Origin: Deltaproteobacteria bacterium
GTDB taxonomy: Bacteria > Myxococcota > Myxococcia > SLRQ01
Direction: 5' to 3'
DNA: 64,000 nucleotides
Assembly (NCBI GenBank): GCA_029210625.1
Contig: JARGFU010000003.1
Span: forward strand, 213,782-277,781
Shown piece after piece: positions 52,210 through 59,050 of the stretch. Numbering within the stretch: position 1 is the first letter of the stretch; every line of letters begins with the position of its first letter. The translations under genes and the position numbers were made by a program. The notes under the pieces are model-generated. The model searched no databases. It saw nothing but the letters and a program-made list of their open reading frames with translations, and was not told the DNA's origin.

Positions 52210-53970
52210 ATGAAGATCACTCCACTGCAGGGGGCCGGCGGCGGCCCGGGTCGCTCGAGTTCCACCGAGCCGAAGAAGGTCCTCTTCACCAGCATCTGCC
52301 GGCCGCTCGGCGAGGCTCACGGGGACTCACCCAGCGTCGGCTACGAGCTGCTCTTCGGGCAGGTGACGCGCGAGCAGGGGCTATTCTCGCCCCGGGCGAC
52401 GCACATCTTCTTCTCCCTCGAGTACGTCGCCCAGAACCTCGACGCCGCCTGCACCGTGCTGCAGTACCCCTCGAAGCGGGAGCTGATCCGGGAGCTGCGC
52501 CGGGGCGACTTCGACGTGGTCGGGGTCTCCTTCGTGCTGGCGACCTTCCACCGGATGAAGGAGGTCGTCGCCCTCGTGCGCGAGCATGCCCCCCGGGCGA
52601 AGATCGTGCTGGGCGGCTACGGCACCGTGCTCTCCGACGAGGTGCTCGCGCCGCTCTCCGACGCCATCTGCCGGGAGGAGGGCGTGGCCTTCATGCGCGA
52701 GTACCTGGGCGAGGCGCCGCTGCCCATGCCTTTCGAGCACCCCCTGATCGTCAGCAAGCTGCGGGTCTTCGGGCAGGATGTCTCGAACACCGGCCTCGTC
52801 TTCGCCGGCCTCGGCTGCCCCAACGGCTGTGACTTCTGCTGCACCTCGCACTTCTTCAAGCGGAAGCACATCAAGCTGCTGCCCACCGGCGCCGACATCC
52901 ACGGCGTGGTGCGGCGCTACCTCGATCGCGACCCCGGGATGTCGCTCACCATCCTCGACGAGGACTTCCTCCTCGATCGCAAGCGGGCGATGGCCTTCCG
53001 GGACGAGGTGCTGCGCGACGGGCGGCCCCTCTCGATCTTCTGCTTCGCCAGCGTGAAGGCGCTCTCGCGCTACACCGTGCACGAGCTGCTCGAGATGGGC
53101 ATCGACGGGGTGTGGATCGGCTACGAGGGCACCCGCTCGGGCTACGGCAAGCAGGAGGGGAGGGAGGTCGCCGAGCTCTTCCGGGAGCTGCGCGCCCACG
53201 GCATCACCATCCTCGCCTCGATGATCGTCGGCTTCCCCTACCAGACCCCGGCGATCATCCAGGAGGAGCTCGACGGCCTGCTCGCCCTCGAGCCCACCTA
53301 CACCCAGTTCCTCATCTACGGCCCGACGCCGGGCACGCCCTTCTACGAGAAGGTGATGGAGGAGGGGCTGCTGCACCAGGAGCAGGTGGACGATCCCGAG
53401 GGCTACTACCGCAACTGTGCGGGCTTCAAGGCGATGGTGAAGCACCCGGTGATGGAGCCGGCGGCCATCGAGGCCGCGCAGCGGCACTGCTACCGGGAGG
53501 ACTTCCGCCGGCTCGGCCCCTCCATCGTGCGCTCGGTGGAGACCTACCTGAACGGCTACCGGGCGCTGAAGAACGCCAAGACGCCGCTCCTGAGGGCGAA
53601 GGCCCGGCGCTTCGCCGAGGGCGCCCGCCACGCCTACCCCGTGCTGCTCTCGGCGCGCCTCCTCGCGCCCACCCGGGCCGGCCGGCAGCGGGCCGGTCGC
53701 CTGGCCCGCGCGCTGCGTGACGAGCTCGGGGCCGGGGGATGGAAGGATCGCGCGCTCTCCGGCGCCCTGCTCGGCGCGGCGGCCTGGACCGGGCTCACCC
53801 TGAAGGCCGGGCTCTTCCAGCATCCCCGCCTGATCCGGCACGAGCACCCGGGGCGGTGGCGGAGCCGGCCCGCAGCGTCTACCTTCCTGGGCGATGAGGT
53901 TGGATCTGATCGGGGACGTCCACGGCGAGCTGCCGGCGCTGCGAGCGCTGCTCTCGTCGCTGGGCTATGA
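52210..53970 (+). CDS. B12-binding-type radical SAM protein
   Basis: 586 residues. The N-terminal about 170 residues look like a cobalamin-binding Rossmann domain (FDVVGVSFVLATFHRMKEVV, AKIVLGGYGTVLSDE). The radical SAM domain carries GLGCPNGCDFCCTSHFF (Cx3Cx2C), then DEDFLLDRKR, GIDGVWIGYEGT and LIYGPTPGTPFYEKV. These are the features of class B methyltransferase- or BchE-type enzymes. The last about 100 residues are basic and helical. The final 77 bp overlap the next gene in another frame, so the extreme C-terminus may be an extension without function. Confidence 0.85.
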   Translation: MKITPLQGAGGGPGRSSSTEPKKVLFTSICRPLGEAHGDSPSVGYELLFGQVTREQGLFSPRATHIFFSLEYVAQNLDAACTVLQYPSKRELIRELRRGDFDVVGVSFVLATFHRMKEVVALVREHAPRAKIVLGGYGTVLSDEVLAPLSDAICREEGVAFMREYLGEAPLPMPFEHPLIVSKLRVFGQDVSNTGLVFAGLGCPNGCDFCCTSHFFKRKHIKLLPTGADIHGVVRRYLDRDPGMSLTILDEDFLLDRKRAMAFRDEVLRDGRPLSIFCFASVKALSRYTVHELLEMGIDGVWIGYEGTRSGYGKQEGREVAELFRELRAHGITILASMIVGFPYQTPAIIQEELDGLLALEPTYTQFLIYGPTPGTPFYEKVMEEGLLHQEQVDDPEGYYRNCAGFKAMVKHPVMEPAAIEAAQRHCYREDFRRLGPSIVRSVETYLNGYRALKNAKTPLLRAKARRFAEGARHAYPVLLSARLLAPTRAGRQRAGRLARALRDELGAGGWKDRALSGALLGAAAWTGLTLKAGLFQHPRLIRHEHPGRWRSRPAASTFLGDEVGSDRGRPRRAAGAASAALVAGL

Positions 53971-54940
53971 CGAGGCGCTGCGCCACCCCGAGGGGCGCGT
54001 CCCCGTCTTCCTCGGCGATCTGATCGACCGCGGCGCCCACGGGCTCGAGGTCGCGCTCCTCGTCGCCGAGGCGGTGGCCGCCGGAAGGGCGCTCTGCCTG
54101 ATGGGCAACCACGAGTACAACCTCGTGGGATGGCACCTGAAGGTGCCGCGCTTCGAGAAGCCCAAGCACAGCAACGAGGACACCATCGCCGACGTGAAGG
54201 CGCGCGCGGAGGCGTGGCGGCCGGTGCTCGAGCTCTTCCGCGCGCTGCCGCTCTCCCTGGAGCTTCCCGACCTCCGCGTGGTGCACGCCTGCTGGCACCG
54301 GGAGAGCCTGGAGGCCCTCGGCGGCCGCCTCGACGCCCCGGCCGGGGACAACCTGCCGGCGGGAGCGCAGGCCGGCGGGGTGGCCGCGCCCCTCTGGGAG
54401 GCGGTACGCCACCACTCGCCCTTCGCCGCCACCGAGCGGCGGCGGGACCTGCCCGGGCCGATGAACGGCCAGGACGATCCACCCCACGCTGTCCTGCTCA
54501 AGGGCTTCGAGGAGGAGGCCCCCGAGCCCTTCACCGACAACGACGGGAAGGTGCGCCACCGGATCCGCTCGACCTGGTGGTTGGGCGACCGCTCGGCGGT
54601 CCTCGATGATCGCCCCCAGGTGGTCGGGCACTACTGGAACCTGCCGCCGGTGGGGGAGGGGAGGCCGAGCTTCATGCCCCCGCACCCCTCGGGGCACGAG
54701 GCCCTGCGCCGCTGGCAGGAGCGGACCGTCGCGGAGCACCCCGAGCTCGACGGCGCCCCGGGCCGCCCCTTTCCTCGCCACGGCCGCCGCAGCGGCGCGG
54801 ATGACCTCGTCTGCGTCGACTTCAACGGGGTCACCCAGACCAGCGACTCCGTCGCGTGTGTGGGGGCGCTGCGCTGGCCGGAGCGCGAGGTGGTCTGGGG
54901 TCTGGCGGCGAAGACCGGCCTGCGACGCGCCGCGTCGTGA
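53894..54940 (+). CDS. Calcineurin-like metallophosphoesterase
   Basis: 348 residues. Metal motifs start at once: DLIGDVHGEL, FLGDLIDRGAHGL, LMGNHEYN, VVHACWH, and a late GHYW. This fits serine/threonine-phosphatase-like or diadenosine-polyphosphatase-like enzymes (PrpE/bis(5'-nucleosyl)-tetraphosphatase type). The start must be at 53894 because the first motif is at residues 6-10, so the 77-bp overlap with the radical SAM gene is real or results from an indel in that gene. A central insert (PKHSNEDTIADVKARAEAWRPV) is typical of the longer subgroup. Confidence 0.88.
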   Translation: MRLDLIGDVHGELPALRALLSSLGYDEALRHPEGRVPVFLGDLIDRGAHGLEVALLVAEAVAAGRALCLMGNHEYNLVGWHLKVPRFEKPKHSNEDTIADVKARAEAWRPVLELFRALPLSLELPDLRVVHACWHRESLEALGGRLDAPAGDNLPAGAQAGGVAAPLWEAVRHHSPFAATERRRDLPGPMNGQDDPPHAVLLKGFEEEAPEPFTDNDGKVRHRIRSTWWLGDRSAVLDDRPQVVGHYWNLPPVGEGRPSFMPPHPSGHEALRRWQERTVAEHPELDGAPGRPFPRHGRRSGADDLVCVDFNGVTQTSDSVACVGALRWPEREVVWGLAAKTGLRRAAS

Positions 54941-54991
54941 GCGTCCATTTGCCCTACAGACCGCTGCCGGATCGAATCTGGCACACTGTAG

Positions 54992-56026
54992 GTGTTGTCC
55001 ACGACGAGGATCATCAGGCTCGCTCCCGGGATCCTGCGGGAGAAGCGGGGTGACGAGGTCACTCAGGTCGCCCTCCTCGATCACGCTCGCCCGGAGAACA
55101 TCCGGGTCGACTTCAAGGTCGCCTTCGAGCGTCACTTCGCGGCCAACCGAGAGATGCTCCTCGAGCAGGCCGAGCCCGGCGTCCTCCTGGCCGCGGTGGC
55201 CCCGGGGGCCGGCCTCTGCGCCCGCCTCTGGCTGCGGGCGACCGACACGCTGCGGGCGGCCACGGTAGGAAGGCACAGCCGCGCCGACTTCTATCTGCCC
55301 GGCGACTCCGAGCTCTCCCTGCGCCACCTGGCGGTGATGGTCCGGCTGGTCGAGGGCCGGCCCCGCCTGCGCGTCGTGGATCTGCGCTCGGGGGGAGGCC
55401 TGGAGCTGGAGGACGGAACCCCCGTCGGGGGCTTCACCGCCGACGGCCCGGTCTTCTTCGCCGCGGCCCGCTACAACTTCTTCTGCTTCCCCACGCCCGC
55501 TGCGCCGGCCTGGCCCGACGACGTCCAGGCCGCCTGGTCGAGCCTGCCCGCCCGCGAGGTCGAGAGTGATCCCGAGGCCCGCGAGGCCCGGCTCGCCGCC
55601 GAGCGCCAGCGGCGCCTGGCGGTGGCAGCGGAGGTCCTGCCGGTCTCCCGGGTGACCCTGATGGGGCGGCCCCTCGGCTTCCGCGAGCTCTCCCCGTCCG
55701 AGACCGAGGACGCCGAGGGCACTCTCCTCATCGAGGGCGAGGACCGGGTCGAGCAGATCACCGCCGGCCCCTCGGCCCTGCACCGGGGGCTGGTCATCGG
55801 GCGCTACTCTCGCTGCGACAACACGGTCGAGCTCGGCGAGGACTGCCTGCGCCTCTCCCGGGTCCACGCCCTGGTCGTGAAGGAGGGGGAGGGCGTCTGG
55901 GTGATCGACACGGCCAGCACCAACGGCTGCTGGATCGGTGACCGCGCGGTGAGCGTCTCCCGCCTCGACGATGGCACCCGGGTCGAGATGCCCGGGCTGG
56001 GCCAGCTCACCTGGCGCCACCGCTGA
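54992..56026 (+). CDS. Double FHA-domain protein
   Basis: 344 residues from GTG 54992. Two forkhead-associated domains: the first (about 75-165) with TVGRHSRADFYLPGDSELSLRHLAVMV, the second (about 250-335) with VIGRYSRCDNTVELGEDCLRLSRVHALVV and DTASTNGCWIGDR. GR, SR/LRH and NG(T) phosphothreonine-binding residues are good in the second; the first has LRH in place of SRxH. It is a phosphoprotein adaptor, of a kind that partners Ser/Thr kinases in Myxococcota. No kinase gene is next to it. Confidence 0.88.
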   Translation: MLSTTRIIRLAPGILREKRGDEVTQVALLDHARPENIRVDFKVAFERHFAANREMLLEQAEPGVLLAAVAPGAGLCARLWLRATDTLRAATVGRHSRADFYLPGDSELSLRHLAVMVRLVEGRPRLRVVDLRSGGGLELEDGTPVGGFTADGPVFFAAARYNFFCFPTPAAPAWPDDVQAAWSSLPAREVESDPEAREARLAAERQRRLAVAAEVLPVSRVTLMGRPLGFRELSPSETEDAEGTLLIEGEDRVEQITAGPSALHRGLVIGRYSRCDNTVELGEDCLRLSRVHALVVKEGEGVWVIDTASTNGCWIGDRAVSVSRLDDGTRVEMPGLGQLTWRHR

Positions 56027-56123
56027 TCGGCCGGCCGGGGAGGAGACCCGGAGGCGTCGGCGGAAAGGAGGCCGGATTCCGTCCGGAGAGCCCGTGTCCG
56101 GAGGGGAAATCCGCGCCGAAACG

Positions 56124-56185
56124 CATGGGAGGACTCATGGTAAATACCATGGGATAGGCCATGGGGTGGCCCATGGGGTGCATGG
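56124..56185. repeat. CATGG repeats phased at 12 bp
   Basis: CATGG starts at 56124, 56136, 56148, 56160, 56172 and 56181, so the steps are 12, 12, 12, 12 and 9 bp. CATGG is largely palindromic (CCATGG at four of them). The strict phasing with unrelated bases between is unlike a simple tandem duplication. Confidence 0.8.
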
Positions 56186-56202
56186 GAGGCCGAGAGATTC
56201 GC

Positions 56203-56218
56203 CTGTAAGTGATTACAG
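56203..56218. promoter_or_regulatory. Palindrome CTGTAA-GTGA-TTACAG
   Basis: A perfect 6-4-6 inverted repeat just after the CATGG array. It could be an operator or a short hairpin; no adjacent start codon supports either. Confidence 0.35.
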
Positions 56219-56268
56219 TGGCTTACGCGAGATGCCGACCTGGCGGCTCTCCCGTCTGATATTCGGCT

Positions 56269-56292
56269 GGCACCTATCGAGGCACCTATCGA
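56269..56292. repeat. Perfect tandem 12-bp repeat
   Basis: GGCACCTATCGA twice without spacer. Same 12-bp unit length as the phasing of the CATGG array 80 bp upstream. Confidence 0.75.
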
Positions 56293-56471
56293 GGGGGCCT
56301 GTCAGGGGAGGCGCGGGCTCGGCTCCGGGGGTGCTCACCTGGGCCTCGAGGGCGCCAGGCCGAGGAGCTCCGGCGTCGCAGCCTGAAGCTCGGGAGGCGA
56401 CCGGGGCAGGCGCCCGGGCGGCGCCGGAGGGGCGGGGGGCCGGCCGAGGGGTCGCGCTGTCACTCACAGGG

Positions 56472-56510
56472 GTCACGCAAAAAAGCTATTACGTGACAGG
56501 CTCTTTTGCG
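56472..56510. terminator. AT-rich nested inverted repeat, possible terminator
   Basis: CGCAAAAAAGC (56476-56486) pairs with GCTCTTTTGCG (56500-56510) with one mismatch and a 13-base loop; a second pair, GTCACG/CGTGAC (56472-56477, 56492-56497), overlaps it. Read on the minus strand the right arm is T-rich and lies 52 bp after the lipoprotein stop, so it could end that transcript. The two alternative pairings also suit a switch or a protein site. Confidence 0.45.
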
Positions 56511-56561
56511 AGAAAACTAACGCAGTAGGAGAACGTTGTTCAGCGTCTGAAAAGGCAGCCC

Positions 56562-57845
56562 TCAGGCCGACTGGCAGACGTTGTCGACGCAGGGCGCGCC
56601 GAGGCAGTCACTGGAGGAGACGCAGTCCACGCAGAGGCCATTGGAACAGACGTTCAGGGTCTGATCGGTGCAGTCCGACTGCTGGAGACACTGGATGCAT
56701 CGGCCGTCGGTGCAGAAGAGCGCGCCGTTGATGCAGGTGCTGATGTCTCCGCCCTTGCACTCGGAACAGGTGCCGTTGTTGCACACCGGGACGGTCGGAT
56801 CGACCTGCCAGCAGTCGTCGTCGATGGTGCAGGTCAGCCCTGCGTCTCCCAGGCCCCCGTCGGTCCCGGCATCCAGGCCCCCGTCCGCCCCACCGTCCCA
56901 GCAGGTCCCCGAGCCCGTGTCGCAGACTCCGCCGTTCGGGTGACCCTGGCAGTCGCCATCGGTGACGCAGTAGATGCAGGTCCCCGACACGCAGGTGGGG
57001 CCGTTGGGGTCGGTGATGCAGTCGGTATCGGTGAGGCAGACCCCGCCGCCGTCGGAGCCTGCGTCGAGGCCGCCATCAAGGCCGCCGTCGGTGCTCCAGG
57101 CGCAGGTTCCCTGGTCGCACCAGTCCCCGGTGGTCCCATCGCAGTCTCCGGAAACGACGCACTGGACACAGGCGAAGCTCACCGTGTCGCAGACCGGTCG
57201 GGCGGGATCCGCGCTGCAGTGGGACGCGGCCGTGCACTCGACGCAGGTCGAGTCGAGGGGATTGCAGACGCTGCCGGCGACGTTGCCGTTGCAGTCCACC
57301 GCATCCCGGCAGCCGACGCAGAGCTGCCGGGCGGTGTCGCAGTAGGGGGTGTCTCCGTGACAGTCGTTGCCCTCGATACACCCCACGCAGATCCGCTGGC
57401 CCGGGTCGCAGGCTGGCAGGAGAGGGTCGGAGCAGTTCAGGTTGCCCAGGCACTCGACGCAGGTCCCGTCGGCGTCACAGTAGGGCAGGGTCGTGTTGCA
57501 GTGCGCCTCCTCGAGGCAGCCGACGCACTGGTCGAGGATCGTGTCGCAGTAGGGCGTCGCACCGCTGCAGGATCCGTTGCAGGGGGGCTGGCCCCCGTCG
57601 CTCCCGCCCCCGTCGGTGCCACCCCCGTCGGTTCCCCCGTCTCCGGGATCCCCGCCGTCGGCGATCGCGACACAGATGCCCTCGGGAGAGCAGATCTCCC
57701 CGGCCAGGCAGGGGTCGGTCTCACCCTCGACGAGGTCGCAGCGGTAGAGGTCGGCCGGCTGCAGGCAGGCGAAGGCGAGCGGGACGAGGAGGACCGCGAG
57801 GAGGGGGAGGGCCAGCTTCCGGAGCAGCTCGATCGTCGGGCTCAT
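56562..57845 (-). CDS. Cys-repeat lipoprotein
   Basis: 427 residues from ATG 57845, overlapping the upstream gene by 4 bp. Lipobox VPLAFAC (Cys about 27). A DGG-rich linker (GGTDGGGTDGGGSDGG, about 64-85) leads to about ten short Cys modules of the form CVGCxxxxxC and CVECxxxxxC, each about 25 residues, with two more Asp/Gly linkers (DGGLDGGLDAGSDGG). Such proteins bear many disulfides and are probably stalk-like surface proteins. The last module ends at the C-terminus with no anchor other than the lipid. It shares the CxTDxDC motif with the proteins at 3713, 29949 and 59051. Confidence 0.82.
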   Translation of the reverse strand: MSPTIELLRKLALPLLAVLLVPLAFACLQPADLYRCDLVEGETDPCLAGEICSPEGICVAIADGGDPGDGGTDGGGTDGGGSDGGQPPCNGSCSGATPYCDTILDQCVGCLEEAHCNTTLPYCDADGTCVECLGNLNCSDPLLPACDPGQRICVGCIEGNDCHGDTPYCDTARQLCVGCRDAVDCNGNVAGSVCNPLDSTCVECTAASHCSADPARPVCDTVSFACVQCVVSGDCDGTTGDWCDQGTCAWSTDGGLDGGLDAGSDGGGVCLTDTDCITDPNGPTCVSGTCIYCVTDGDCQGHPNGGVCDTGSGTCWDGGADGGLDAGTDGGLGDAGLTCTIDDDCWQVDPTVPVCNNGTCSECKGGDISTCINGALFCTDGRCIQCLQQSDCTDQTLNVCSNGLCVDCVSSSDCLGAPCVDNVCQSA

Positions 57846-58822
57846 GGTCCACCCCAGCGCGCGGTGAGGGTCGCCTGGGCGCCCCCGGGAAGAGGAAGCA
57901 GGGCCGCCTGCACCGGGGCGCCGCCCGTCGGAGAGCCGAAGCTCACCCCGCCGATGATCGCGCCGGCGCCCAGGGCCATGAGCAGCACCCCGATGCGCTC
58001 CCCGTCGAGGACCCGGCGGGCCTCGGTCCGGGAGAGCAGGTCGGTGGTCACCGGGGCCACCCCCGAGGGCTCGTCGAGCCAGCTCTGCCAGAGGTCGGCG
58101 GCCTCGTTGTGCCGGCGCATCCGGTCGGCGTTGATGCCCCAGACGCTGCCGCCGCCGGCCACCAGGAGGGTGCCGGCGCCCAGGCCCAGCCAGAAGGTGA
58201 TCTGCCTGCCCTGCTGCTGGCTGCGGGTGAGGCGGGGTGCCGGCCGCACGGCGGGGGCCGGGGCCTCGCCGCCGGGCTCGGGGGTGGCGCTGGCGGTCGT
58301 CGCCTCGCTGCGGGTGGGGGCGGGGACGGCCGCGAGGAGCTCCTCGGCGGCCGAGCGCAGCTGCCTCACGAGCTGGGTGTCGTCGCTGGCCTCGCGGGTC
58401 GCCCGGGCGAGGGTGCGCGCGTCCTCGGTGTGGATCAGGGCGAGCTGGATCAGCCAGGTGCCGCCGACCTGCGCCACCTGCGGCCGCAGCAGGTAGGTCG
58501 CGCCGAGGGCGCCGCCGATCTCCGCGAGGCAGCTGGTGTCGGCCTCGCAGCCCATCAGCTGCTTGCGGGCCTCGAGGCCCAGGAGCGCCTCGATCTCGGA
58601 GGGCATCACCGCCCGGACGTGATCGGTGCGCGAGAGTACGTCGGCCAGGACCAGCTCGAGCCCCTCGACCTGCGAGCGATCGATGTTGCCGCTGGTGCCC
58701 AGCTCCATCACCGCCATCGCGATGCGGTCGTCGTCGGGCTCCGCGCCGAGGGCCGGACCCACCACCGTCAACGCCAGCACGACCCCTGCGAGCCGCGGCC
58801 TCACCCTCCTCCAGTTCCTCAT
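57842..58822 (-). CDS. CsgG/FlgO-like exported protein with C-terminal membrane helices
   Basis: 326 residues from ATG 58822 (frame open 45 bp further). Signal peptide ending VGPALG. The domain at about 40-150 (IAMAVMELGTSGNIDRSQVEGLELVLADVLSR, LMGCEADTSCLAEIGGALGATYLLRPQVAQVGGTWLI) is the widespread family resembling the FlgO/CsgG N-terminal fold. The paired Cys GCEADTSC is typical of the myxobacterial version. A Pro/Ala linker and two hydrophobic segments (FWLGLGAGTLLVAGGGSVWG, GVLLMALGAGAIIGGVSFG) follow. Its stop overlaps the lipoprotein start, so the products probably work together. Confidence 0.75.
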   Translation of the reverse strand: MRNWRRVRPRLAGVVLALTVVGPALGAEPDDDRIAMAVMELGTSGNIDRSQVEGLELVLADVLSRTDHVRAVMPSEIEALLGLEARKQLMGCEADTSCLAEIGGALGATYLLRPQVAQVGGTWLIQLALIHTEDARTLARATREASDDTQLVRQLRSAAEELLAAVPAPTRSEATTASATPEPGGEAPAPAVRPAPRLTRSQQQGRQITFWLGLGAGTLLVAGGGSVWGINADRMRRHNEAADLWQSWLDEPSGVAPVTTDLLSRTEARRVLDGERIGVLLMALGAGAIIGGVSFGSPTGGAPVQAALLPLPGGAQATLTARWGGP

Positions 58823-58982
58823 TCGATCCAGAGGGTAGCGCTGGTGGATGCTCCACGCCACCGGCATCGAGGCGTCGAGAGGGCCACGACAGAGCTGTCA
58901 GCCTTTCGCCGGCCGCGTGGGGGGGGGAACCGGGGGGAAGCGACCGGAAATCCAGCGTTTCGGGCCCACGGCGATCATGGAT

Positions 58983-58998
58983 TGTGACTTGCATCACG
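58983..58998. promoter_or_regulatory. CRP-like site TGTGA-N6-TCACG
   Basis: TGTGACTTGCATCACG matches the CRP/FNR-type half sites TGTGA and TCAC(A) with the standard 6-bp spacer except for the last base. It is 52 bp before ATG 59051. Single site, not proven. Confidence 0.35.
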
Positions 58999-59050
58999 GC
59001 GCACCGAGGAAGGCCTGGCGCAGGTCGCGCCGGCCGGGAGGAGGCTAGAG

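Larger units (their letters stand above)
56027..56561. other. 535-bp gene-free region with several repeat families
   Basis: It lies between convergent stops. A plus-strand frame crosses it (from 55971) but encodes mainly the repeat-derived HG pattern and low-quality codons, so I do not call a gene. Contents: phased CATGG array, a palindrome, a tandem 12-mer and an AT-rich inverted repeat, each listed separately. Confidence 0.7.

Noticed and set aside
54976..54998. TGGCAC upstream of the FHA gene as a sigma-54 promoter
   Set aside because: No TTGC follows at the required 10-bp spacing from GG.
55971..56528. A plus-strand frame through the gene-free region, with an HG-rich repeat
   Set aside because: It starts inside the FHA gene in another frame, has no ribosome site, and its repeat follows from the CATGG array. 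A small protein cannot be fully excluded, but nothing supports one.
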